64,000 nt of DNA from JBGSPQ01 sp964346765 (lineage in GTDB: Bacteria > Patescibacteriota > Gracilibacteria > UBA1369), in assembly GCA_964346765.1 (NCBI GenBank), contig CAYFWB010000004.1:1-64000 (forward strand), written 5' to 3'. Every line of letters begins with the position of its first letter. The stretch's first letter is position 1. The position numbers and the translations under genes were made by a program. Below the pieces are notes generated by a model, which worked only from the letters and a program-made list of their open reading frames with translations, was not told the DNA's origin and ran no database searches. Below, one piece after another: positions 25,946-33,588 of the stretch.

Positions 25946-27118
25946 ATGTCAGTAAAAATAGGTACCGTTAAAGAGGTGAAAGATAATGAAAACCGTGTTG
26001 GTATAATTCCCAAAGGAGTTAAAGAATTGACGAGCGAGGGGAACGAAGTTTTTGTTCAGAGACAGGCCGGGATAGGTGCCGGATTCAGTGATGATGAATA
26101 TATTTCCGCGGGCGCAAAAATGGTTGATACACCCGAAGAAGTTGTGCAGGCCGTTGATATTTTGGTTAAGGTGAAAGAACCGGTAGCCAGTGAATATGCT
26201 TTATTGGATATGTTTAAGGGTAAGACTTTGTATACTTATCTTCATTTGTCCGGTGTTGATAAAAATTTGACTTTGAAACTGCTTGAAAATGAAATTACTT
26301 CGGTCGCTTATGAAACGGTTGAAGACGAGCAGGGGGAATTGCCTTTGCTGGCCCCTATGAGTGAAGTTGCAGGTGTTTTGGCCGTGCAATATGGAGCGCA
26401 ATATTTACAGAAGAAGTATCATGGAATAGGGGTGACACTCGGTAATATTCATGGAGCGGATCCTGCGCACACGGTTGTTATCGGTGGTGGATTTGTGGGA
26501 GCTACTTCGGCGAAGACGGCCGTTGGAATGGGCGGAAAGGTGACTATTGTTAACAGGAGTTCGGAGAGGCTGGAAAGATTAAAGCATGAGTTTCGCGGTT
26601 ATTTGGGGGATAATTTTTATAATAATTGCAGTTTTGTGCAGATGACCGAGGAGAATTTGAAGGATGTTGTTGGTAAAGCGGATTTGTTGATTGGTGCCGT
26701 GTTGGTTAAAGGCGCGCGGGCGCCGGAAGTTGTGACCGAAGAAATGGTTAAATCTATGAAGCAGGGTGCCGTGGTTATTGATGTTTCTATCGATCAGGGC
26801 GGATGTGTCTGGGGATCAAAACCGACAAGCCATAGTGAACCGATTTATGAGATTGACGGCAAGGTGTTTTGTTGTATTACCAATATGCCCGGGCAGGTCG
26901 CAAGGCAATCCACTCAAGCTTTGACTTCTGCTACCTTACCTTATTTGAAGGAGATGGCGAAGGACGGAGTGATTGAGTCGGTTTTGAAATCTTTGAATTA
27001 TGACGGCAGGTTTGCGCAGGGGATTAATACTTATAAGGGGAAAGTGACTTATAAGTCCGTTGCGGAAGATCTTGATCTGGAAGATCAATATCGGAATTTG
27101 AAAGCGTTGGTGGAATAG
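25946..27118 (+). CDS. ald: alanine dehydrogenase
   Basis: A 390-residue NAD-dependent enzyme interconverting pyruvate plus ammonia and alanine. It has the N-terminal KEVKDNENRVGIIPKGV, the TYLHLSG segment, the Rossmann motif VVIGGGFVGATSAKTAVGMGG, and the C-terminal IDQGGCVWGSKPTSH...VFCCITNMPGQVARQST typical of alanine dehydrogenase rather than transhydrogenase alpha. Together with the AlaE-like exporter at 41214-41771 it may support alanine production as a fermentation end product. An intrinsic terminator follows. Confidence 0.94.
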   Translation: MSVKIGTVKEVKDNENRVGIIPKGVKELTSEGNEVFVQRQAGIGAGFSDDEYISAGAKMVDTPEEVVQAVDILVKVKEPVASEYALLDMFKGKTLYTYLHLSGVDKNLTLKLLENEITSVAYETVEDEQGELPLLAPMSEVAGVLAVQYGAQYLQKKYHGIGVTLGNIHGADPAHTVVIGGGFVGATSAKTAVGMGGKVTIVNRSSERLERLKHEFRGYLGDNFYNNCSFVQMTEENLKDVVGKADLLIGAVLVKGARAPEVVTEEMVKSMKQGAVVIDVSIDQGGCVWGSKPTSHSEPIYEIDGKVFCCITNMPGQVARQSTQALTSATLPYLKEMAKDGVIESVLKSLNYDGRFAQGINTYKGKVTYKSVAEDLDLEDQYRNLKALVE

Positions 27119-27125
27119 GGGCGGT

Positions 27126-27148
27126 GTTCGTTTTGCGAACGTTTTTTT
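27126..27148 (+). terminator. intrinsic terminator after ald
   Basis: GTTCG (27126-27130) pairs with CGAAC (27136-27140) around TTTTG, then a G and seven T's. It is 8 nt after the ald stop codon. Confidence 0.75.
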
Positions 27149-27203
27149 GTTCTGCCGGGTGGTTTTGTAATGTCCGACCGCGGGCCTTTGCATTTTGTGC
27201 GTC

Positions 27204-27280
27204 TGGTACGCCCGACAGGATTTGAACCTGTGGCCTTTGGCTCCGCAAGCCAACGCTCTATCCAGCTGAGCTACGGGCGC
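27204..27280 (-). tRNA. tRNA-Arg (anticodon GCG)
   Basis: The minus strand gives a complete 77-nt cloverleaf. It has acceptor GCGCCCG/CGGGCGT (final G-U pair), a D-stem GCTC/GAGC, anticodon stem TTGGC/GCCAA with loop TTGCGGA, a T-arm ACAGG-TTCAAAT-CCTGT, discriminator A and an encoded CCA. The anticodon is GCG (27244-27246), where most bacteria use ACG read as inosine. A20 and C35, arginine identity elements in E. coli, are present. The 5' end abuts the tandem repeat array. Confidence 0.95.
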
Positions 27281-27574
27281 ATATTGTAATTTAAGTTTTT
27301 CTTGTGTTTTTTGTTTTGGTGTTGGCACGCGTTGCATTTTTTTGTAGGCCGCGGGCGCTCCATCTGAGCTACGGGCGCATATTGTAATTTAAGTTTTTCT
27401 TGTGTTTTTTGTTTTGGTGTTGGCACGCGTTGCATTTTTTTGTAGGCCGCGGGCGCTCCATCTGAGCTACGGGCGCATATTGTAATTTAAGTTTTTCTTG
27501 TGTTTTTTGTTTTGGTGTTGGCACGCGTTGCGTTTTTTTGTAGGCCGCGGGCGCTCCAGCTGAGCTACGGGCGC
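27281..27574 (-). repeat. three 98-bp tandem repeats each containing a tRNA-Arg 5' fragment
   Basis: Units span 27281-27378, 27379-27476 and 27477-27574. The first two are identical and the third differs at two bases. Read on the minus strand, each begins with GCGCCCGTAGCTCAG(A/C)TGGA, the first 20 nt of the neighbouring tRNA-Arg; the unit at 27477-27574 matches it exactly and the other two have one change. Each then runs GCGCCCGCGGCCTAC followed by an A-rich tail ending in ATTACAATAT. The same tail sits directly before the intact tRNA. The D-stem GCTC/GAGC can still form in each fragment, but the anticodon and T arms are missing. There are no spacers, so this is not a CRISPR array. Confidence 0.95.
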
Positions 27575-27588
27575 GTGGACTTTAATGT

Positions 27589-27609
27589 CTGCGTTGTACG
27601 GCAACGCAG
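27589..27609 (-). terminator. hairpin between the suhB-like gene and the tRNA repeat array
   Basis: CTGCGTTG (27589-27596) and CAACGCAG (27602-27609) pair perfectly around a 5-nt loop. No T-run follows on the minus strand. It could terminate the suhB-like transcript or insulate the tRNA array. Confidence 0.4.
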
Positions 27610-27656
27610 GCGATAATTTAGCTTATTTTTGAAGATATGACAATGGTGCAAAGGTC

Positions 27657-28433
27657 TTATTTGAAATGCTTGACCATTTGATTGTGGATTTTGTTGTTGG
27701 AAATGAGGATTTCGTCTGAGAAAGGATCGAATTTTTTGCCCTGCCAGTCGGTAACGCGGGCACCGGCTTCCAGCGCGATTAGGGCGCCGCCGGCTACGTC
27801 CCACGGTTTTAGTCCTTTTTCCCAGTAGCCGTCCAGGCGGCCGCAGGCTGTATGACAGATGTCCAGCGAAGCGGCTCCCGCCCTTCTTATTCCCTGGGAA
27901 TGAAGTTCAAAATATTTGTAATGTTTGATGTTGGTGGCGGCAAACCGTGGATTGAATCCGGTCGCCAACAAGGATTGGTCAAGTTTTGGTGTCTTGGAAA
28001 CCGTAATTTTTTTACCGTTCAGTTTTGCCCCTAACTCTTTTGCCGCGGAAAAAAGTTCGTCCATTTTGGGAGCGTAAACGACTCCCACCGTTAATTCGCC
28101 TTTGATTTCAAGTCCGATAGAAACGGCAAAAAAAGGATGAGCATGAGTGTAATTGGTTGTACCGTCAATAGGGTCAATGATCCAGCGGTATCCGGTTTGG
28201 TCTTTTGAACTGCCTGTACCTTCTTCGGCCAAAATGTGATGGTCGGGATAAGTTTTGAGTATGGTATCGACAATAAATTTTTCACATTGTTTATCCGTTT
28301 GTGTTACCAGATCGCGCTTGCCTTTTAGTTTGATATCAAGCTTTTTACCAAAATGTTTCATTTGAATTTCGCCGGTTTTGATTGCCAGGGCGGTTGTAAA
28401 ATTCAGTAATTGTTTTATTTCTTTAGTTGCCAT
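27657..28433 (-). CDS. suhB: inositol monophosphatase family protein
   Basis: A 258-residue Mg-dependent sugar phosphatase of the IMPase/SuhB family. It has the metal-binding EEGTG segment, WIIDPIDGTTNYTH and the C-terminal motif KPWDVAGGALIALEAG. Substrate specificity (inositol phosphate, fructose-bisphosphate or nucleotide) cannot be read from the sequence. It is divergent from nrdJ across a 365-nt gap. Confidence 0.93.
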   Translation of the reverse strand: MATKEIKQLLNFTTALAIKTGEIQMKHFGKKLDIKLKGKRDLVTQTDKQCEKFIVDTILKTYPDHHILAEEGTGSSKDQTGYRWIIDPIDGTTNYTHAHPFFAVSIGLEIKGELTVGVVYAPKMDELFSAAKELGAKLNGKKITVSKTPKLDQSLLATGFNPRFAATNIKHYKYFELHSQGIRRAGAASLDICHTACGRLDGYWEKGLKPWDVAGGALIALEAGARVTDWQGKKFDPFSDEILISNNKIHNQMVKHFK

Positions 28434-28798
28434 GTTTTACGGTTGTTATATTGTTTTTTTTTCATAGGATGTTAGCATTTTATAATGTGTTGATTCAATC
28501 CATTTTTTGGGATCCAACTTGAATTATGTCAAAATTTGTTTCCCAGATGGTTGATTTTTATAATAAAAAATCAGGTCGGATAATGGGGCAAGTGGAATAG
28601 AAGAAAATCATGCCTATAAACTTGACTATGGATTTTGCAGAGATTATTTTAGTTATGTTCTCTCAATATTTAGTGGTATTTATTTCTGGGGCCGTCTATA
28701 TATAGTAGGTGCCTGAGTTTCTAAGCTTTCCCGTGAAGTTCCGCTTAATTTAGAGGCCAATGTATTAAAACGAATCAGATCCTTTAACGTTACATGCT
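28434..28798. other. 365-nt intergenic region before nrdJ
   Basis: No gene is convincing here. A 24-codon ATG frame at 28526-28600 has no ribosome site. The main recognisable element is the promoter at 28622-28650, leaving a leader of about 140 nt before nrdJ. I looked for a cobalamin riboswitch because NrdJ needs B12; GGCCAATG at 28753-28760 is only faintly like a B12 box and the rest does not match. Confidence 0.6.
28622..28650 (+). promoter_or_regulatory. promoter for nrdJ
   Basis: TTGACT (28622-28627), a 17-nt spacer and TATTTT (28645-28650). Spacing is ideal, the -35 is near consensus and the -10 weaker. Predicted transcription start is near 28657. Confidence 0.5.
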
Positions 28799-31700
28799 AT
28801 GAATCCACCTTCTCAAAAAAACAAATGTCCTTCCAATATAGAGGATCGAACAGGAACCGGTTTGAAAGTGAACAGGTTTTTTTCGAAAGAAGGTAAAGAT
28901 CCTTTTGAAGGCTTCAGTTATGAAAAGAGGGTGTCGAAAATTTCTAATCCGGACGGTTCTGTTGTATTTGAAATGAAAGATGTGGAAGTGCCAAAAGAGT
29001 GGTCACAGGTGGCAACGGATATTCTGGCTCAAAAGTATTGCAGAAAAAAGGGTGTGCCTCAAAAAGACGCAGAGGGCAATTTGATCAAGGATGAAAAGGG
29101 AGAAGTTGTAACCGGTGCTGAAACATCCATTAAGCAGGTCGCCACAAGGTTGGCTTCCACTTGGAGGCATTGGGGTCAGAAATATAATTATTTTGATTCG
29201 GAGAAAGACGCGCAGGCATTTGAAGATGAGCTTAAATATATGATTACTGCGCAAATATCGGCTCCGAACAGTCCTCAATGGTTTAATACCGGACTGGCTC
29301 ATGTTTATGGAATTAACGGTGAAGCGCAGGGGCACTATTATGTTGATCCGGAAACGGAAAAAATTACAAAATCCAAGGACGCTTATACTAGACCCCAACC
29401 TCACGCCTGTTTCATCCAGTCAGTTAATGATGATCTTGTAGGGGAAGGCGGAATTTTTGATCTGGTAACCAGGGAAGCGAGACTTTTTAAATATGGTTCG
29501 GGTACGGGTACAAACTATTCAAAGTTGCGCGGAGTTAATGAGAATTTGTCCGGAGGTGGAAAATCTTCGGGTTTGATGAGTTTTTTGAATGTTTTTGACA
29601 GAGCGGCGGGCGCGATTAAGTCTGGCGGAACAACAAGAAGGGCGGCCAAGATGGTGTGTCTTGATATTGATCACCCGGAAGTTGAAAAATTTATCGAATG
29701 GAAAATTATTGAAGAGCAAAAAGTTGCGGCTTTAACCGCGGGGTCGCATATTTGTTATCAGGAATTAAAAAAAATTGTGGATTGCGCCTGTGAAGACGGT
29801 TTGGATCCGGAAAAGAATCCCAAATTGAAGAAATTGATTTACGATGCTGATCAGAAATATGTTCCTCTTAAATATATCAAGAGAGTTTTGATGTTGATTG
29901 AAGACGGAATGAAAGCGGATGAGTTTTCTTTTAGAAGATATGATACCGATTTTCGGTCCGAAGCTTATTTGACGGTGGGCGGTCAGAATTCAAATAATTC
30001 GTTGCGCATCAGTAACGAATTTATTGACGCGGTAAAGAATGATAAGGAATGGCAGTTGGTTAATAGAACGAATGGTCAGGCTTATAAATCGGTTACGGCA
30101 AACGATCTGTGGGATAAAGTGGCACAAGCGGCTTGGTCATGCGCTGATCCGGGTTTGCAGTTTGATTCGACAATTAATGAATGGCATACCTGTCCGGCGG
30201 ATGGGCGCATTAACGCCAGTAATCCTTGCAGTGAATATATGTTTTTGGATGACACTGCTTGTAATCTGGCGTCTTTGAATTTGATCAAGTTTTATGATCA
30301 TAAAACCAAGGTTTTTGATATAGAGGCTTTCCGCCACACGGTAAGGATTTGGACGATCGTGCTTGAGATTTCCGTTTTAATGGCTCAGTTTCCTTCCAAA
30401 AAGATCGCGGAATTGAGTTATAATTTCAGGACTTTGGGCTTGGGTTACGCCAACATCGGTACGGTTTTGATGAGAATGGGAATTCCTTATTCATCTGAAG
30501 AGGCTTATGCTATTACTGGCGCCATTACCGCTATTTTAACGGGCGAGTCTTACGCAACTTCGGCGGAGATGGCCAAAATTTTGAAGCCTTTTAGCAAATA
30601 TGAAAAGAATAAATCGAACATGCTTCGGGTGATCAGAAATCATAGAAGAGCGGTTTATAATAGCGACGCGGCGCAATATGAAGGTTTGACAGTCACTCCT
30701 CAAGGAATTAATCCCGTTTACGTGGATGAATATTTGCTGAAAGCTTCCCAGGAGGCATGGGATCGCGCGCTTGATTGGGGTGAAAAGTACGGTTTCAAGA
30801 ACGCGCAGGTTTCGGTGATCGCCCCAACCGGCACGATAGGGCTTTTGATGGATTGCGATACAACGGGAATCGAACCCGATTTTGCTTTGGTTAAATTCAA
30901 GAAACTTGTGGGGGGAGGATATTTTAAAATCGTTAATCGTTCTTTGAAACCGGCGCTTGAAGTTTTGGGTTATGAAAGGGCTGAAATTGAAGATGTTGTA
31001 AATTATGTGAAGGGGCATGCCACACTTGAAGGTTGTCCGTATATAAATGCTGAAAGTCTTAAGAAAAAGGGATTTACGGATAAAGAGATTTTGGCGGTCG
31101 AAACTCAATTGACCGGTGTATTTGAACTGAAATTCGCGTTTAACAGATTTACTTTGGGTGATGATTTTTGCAGAGATGTTCTTGGTATGGGGGATGTGGA
31201 GCTTAATGATATTACTTTTAATATGTTGACGGCTTTGGGTTTTTCCAAAGAGCAGATTGAAGTGGCTAATGAATATGTTTGCGGCACCATGACGATAGAG
31301 GGCGCTCCTCATTTGAAAGAAGAGCATTATCCGGTTTTTGATTGCGCCAACAGGTGTGGCAAGAAGGGTAAGCGTTATATTTCTTATATCGGCCATTTAA
31401 GGATGATGTCCGCGGCTCAACCGTTTATTACCGGTTCGATTTCAAAAACGGTGAATTTGCCCGAAGAAAGTACGGTTTCCGATATTAAGAAAGCTTACAT
31501 GCAGAGTTGGGAATTAATGCTTAAATGTAACGCGATTTACAGGGACGGTTCAAAGTTGAGTCAGCCTTTAAATACCGGTTCTGCCGATGATGCTTATGCC
31601 GAGTTATTTGATTTTTTCAGTCTGGAAATCGTGGATGAGGGAATTGGTCCGGAAGTTGTGCCTCAGGTTATTGAAAAGGTTATTCAGAAGCCTCTTCGTA

Positions 31701-32389
31701 AGAAATTGCCGGAAGAGAGGAAGAGTATCACGCATAAGTTTTCGATTTCCGGTCATGAGGGGTATTTGACGGTCGGTCTTTATGAAGACGGTCAGCCCGG
31801 TGAAATTTTTATCAAGATGAGTAAAGAGGGTTCTACGCTTTCGGGAATTATGGACGCGTTGGCGCTATCGATTTCTTTGAACTTGCAGTATGGGGTGCCT
31901 TTGGAAGTTTTGGTAGGCAAGTTTTGTCATTCCAGATTTGAACCGGCGGGTATGACGGGCAACAGGGATATTCCAATGGTTAAGTCGATTATCGATTATA
32001 TCGGCAGATGGTTGGCGTTGAAGTTTTTGTCCCGAGATAAAGCCAAGAAGTATCATAATTCCGATTTGGTGGACAGGGCTTATGATGAGGGCACTAACAT
32101 GCTTCTTCCTCAATTGCCTGTTGAACATGTCGCGGAAGTGATAGCCGACAGGGAGCATAAGTCGCCAAAGTCTACTGGTTCCGATGACAGGGTTAAGGAG
32201 GTTGAAAAGGAGGTTGTAGCGCATGGGGAAATTAAAACCGAGGAGGAGTTTGCCAAGTTGCAGAAGGATATGGCTCTTAATTTGAATAATGATGACGCGC
32301 CGTTTTGTAGTGGTTGCGGGGCTGTGATGGTGAGGAATGGGTCGTGTTATAAGTGCTTGGATTGCGGCGAAACGAGTGGCTGTTCCTAG
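28799..32389 (+). CDS. nrdJ: adenosylcobalamin-dependent (class II) ribonucleotide reductase
   Basis: A 1196-residue enzyme reducing ribonucleotides to deoxyribonucleotides with a B12-derived radical, independent of oxygen. It resembles the long NrdJ form of about 1200 residues: VPKEWSQVATDILAQKY near the start, APNSPQWFNTGL, RPQPHACFIQSVNDDLV, the glycine-rich loop KYGSGTGTNYS, the active-site region NPCSEYMFLDDTACNLASLNL split around the catalytic Asn-Cys, and TGSISKTVNLPEE. The C-terminus has the cysteine pairs CSGCG and CYKCLDCG with a final GCS, the usual redox/zinc tail. No intein is apparent. The end of the gene forms one arm of a large inverted repeat. Confidence 0.97.
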   Translation: MNPPSQKNKCPSNIEDRTGTGLKVNRFFSKEGKDPFEGFSYEKRVSKISNPDGSVVFEMKDVEVPKEWSQVATDILAQKYCRKKGVPQKDAEGNLIKDEKGEVVTGAETSIKQVATRLASTWRHWGQKYNYFDSEKDAQAFEDELKYMITAQISAPNSPQWFNTGLAHVYGINGEAQGHYYVDPETEKITKSKDAYTRPQPHACFIQSVNDDLVGEGGIFDLVTREARLFKYGSGTGTNYSKLRGVNENLSGGGKSSGLMSFLNVFDRAAGAIKSGGTTRRAAKMVCLDIDHPEVEKFIEWKIIEEQKVAALTAGSHICYQELKKIVDCACEDGLDPEKNPKLKKLIYDADQKYVPLKYIKRVLMLIEDGMKADEFSFRRYDTDFRSEAYLTVGGQNSNNSLRISNEFIDAVKNDKEWQLVNRTNGQAYKSVTANDLWDKVAQAAWSCADPGLQFDSTINEWHTCPADGRINASNPCSEYMFLDDTACNLASLNLIKFYDHKTKVFDIEAFRHTVRIWTIVLEISVLMAQFPSKKIAELSYNFRTLGLGYANIGTVLMRMGIPYSSEEAYAITGAITAILTGESYATSAEMAKILKPFSKYEKNKSNMLRVIRNHRRAVYNSDAAQYEGLTVTPQGINPVYVDEYLLKASQEAWDRALDWGEKYGFKNAQVSVIAPTGTIGLLMDCDTTGIEPDFALVKFKKLVGGGYFKIVNRSLKPALEVLGYERAEIEDVVNYVKGHATLEGCPYINAESLKKKGFTDKEILAVETQLTGVFELKFAFNRFTLGDDFCRDVLGMGDVELNDITFNMLTALGFSKEQIEVANEYVCGTMTIEGAPHLKEEHYPVFDCANRCGKKGKRYISYIGHLRMMSAAQPFITGSISKTVNLPEESTVSDIKKAYMQSWELMLKCNAIYRDGSKLSQPLNTGSADDAYAELFDFFSLEIVDEGIGPEVVPQVIEKVIQKPLRKKLPEERKSITHKFSISGHEGYLTVGLYEDGQPGEIFIKMSKEGSTLSGIMDALALSISLNLQYGVPLEVLVGKFCHSRFEPAGMTGNRDIPMVKSIIDYIGRWLALKFLSRDKAKKYHNSDLVDRAYDEGTNMLLPQLPVEHVAEVIADREHKSPKSTGSDDRVKEVEKEVVAHGEIKTEEEFAKLQKDMALNLNNDDAPFCSGCGAVMVRNGSCYKCLDCGETSGCS

Positions 32390-32499
32390 AATTTGATTCT
32401 GCTGTGTCAACTGCGAAAAAATATTGCTCACTTATATTTAAATAAGTTCCGCAATATTTTTTCTTGTCTCCTTGCAGAATCAGAATTCTAGGAGCAGCC
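32378..32499. repeat. 122-nt triple-nested inverted repeat at the nrdJ 3' end
   Basis: Outer arms 32378-32402 (GGCTGTTCCTAGAATT...) and 32474-32499 pair over 25 bases with one G-U and one bulge. Middle arms GAAAAAATATTGC (32415-32427) and GCAATATTTTTTC (32451-32463) are perfect. Inner arms ACTTAT (32430-32435) and ATAAGT (32442-32447) are perfect. The left outer arm contains the last three codons and the stop of nrdJ. It could act as a terminator and mRNA 3' protector, or be a small palindromic mobile-type element. Confidence 0.85.
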
Positions 32500-32593
32500 G
32501 TGTGTATAAGAAGTAATAAATTCCGGAAGATTTTTCTTTATTTCCTTATCGCGGTTTATGGGGGTGAAGCTGTTTGTTTTTGGGTTTTTATAG

Positions 32594-32599
32594 TATAAT
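32594..32599 (+). promoter_or_regulatory. -10 box for the DUF4256 gene
   Basis: A perfect TATAAT 36 nt before the GTG start; the -35 region is poor. Confidence 0.35.
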
Positions 32600-32634
32600 T
32601 TAGAGAAAATTAATGATTTATTGTTAATAAAAAT

Positions 32635-33456
32635 GTGAATAAAAAATGTAAAAATTTGTACGCGAAGTTAAACGGCATTAAGAAGTTATTGGCGGGATAT
32701 AACAGTGTGTACGGGCGTTGTGTCGAAAAAAAGGATTTTACGCCTCTGAAAAAAAAGAAAGAGTTATTGCAAAAACGTATCCTGGTTTTGCATAAAATGA
32801 TTTATCCCGAATTGAAACTTGAGCAGATGGAGCAAGTGATTAGACTTAAACAAAGGGTTTTTGGAGATCCGAGAAGGCATTTAGAGGTGTTGAAAAAAGA
32901 TATTTATATTTTTATGAAGCAAAGGGGGCTTAGCGGACAGGTAACTTTTAGTGAAGAAGATGTTCAGAAAATATGTGAAAAGGGTTGGAACAGGATTGAA
33001 AAGCGTTTAAGAAAAAATTCGCAATATATTGATACATTAATTTTAATGGAGAAATTATATGGTGAACCGGATGTGATTTGGTATGACGAAAAGAAAGATA
33101 AGTATTCGTTTGTGGATTGTTCAGAGGAAAGTCCGGGTGGAAGTAGTTATCTTTGTTATGATAGAGATGCTGAAAAGGACGCAAAAAAAAGAGGATACAG
33201 TCCAAAAGGAAATGTTATTGATATGGCCAAGAAAATGGGGATTAAAGTTTTATCGAGGCCGCAATATTTGAAATTGCAAAAGTTAATACCTGTTGATTTG
33301 AATACGCAAAGTTGGATAAAAACGACTGCTCAAAAAAGAAAAGAAGGTGTGGCTCTTGTGGGTAGTCGTTTTGGATCTGATGTTGAAATTTTTGAGTTAG
33401 AGGCTGATGATTGTAATTATGGGCCAAGGGGTTTCAGGGGGGTTTTGGAAATTTAG
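32635..33456 (+). CDS. DUF4256-domain protein with N-terminal coiled region
   Basis: A 273-residue soluble protein. Residues about 125-273 match DUF4256: GEPDVIWYDEKKDKYSFVDCSEESPGG...LCYDRDAE, IDMAKKMGIKVLS, QSWIKTTAQKRKEGVALVGSRFG and the C-terminal YGPRGFRGVL. The family has no known function. The first 110 residues are Lys/Leu-rich and probably coiled coil, an addition not seen in short family members. It starts at GTG 32635; no in-frame ATG is nearby. Confidence 0.82.
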   Translation: MNKKCKNLYAKLNGIKKLLAGYNSVYGRCVEKKDFTPLKKKKELLQKRILVLHKMIYPELKLEQMEQVIRLKQRVFGDPRRHLEVLKKDIYIFMKQRGLSGQVTFSEEDVQKICEKGWNRIEKRLRKNSQYIDTLILMEKLYGEPDVIWYDEKKDKYSFVDCSEESPGGSSYLCYDRDAEKDAKKRGYSPKGNVIDMAKKMGIKVLSRPQYLKLQKLIPVDLNTQSWIKTTAQKRKEGVALVGSRFGSDVEIFELEADDCNYGPRGFRGVLEI

Positions 33457-33588
33457 AAAGGAGTCATCGATTAACGTATCTATTTATGTATTGCCTTTTT
33501 GCTTTTTTTGTTTTTTTTTATGTTAAAACGGTTTTTATAATTGGCTTTTTTAAGCTATAGTTTTCACGATTTTCCCAAAAATATTTTT

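Noticed and set aside
27281..27574. CRISPR array
   Set aside because: The 98-bp units abut with no unique spacers and are tRNA-derived; no cas genes are in the window.
28526..28600. 24-codon ORF upstream of nrdJ
   Set aside because: It begins upstream of the best promoter, has no ribosome site and no recognisable sequence.
28657..28798. Cobalamin riboswitch
   Set aside because: Only one weak B12-box-like string; the other conserved blocks are missing.
30536..31396. 286-residue minus-strand ORF inside nrdJ
   Set aside because: Antisense shadow of a highly conserved gene; no start signals or family match.
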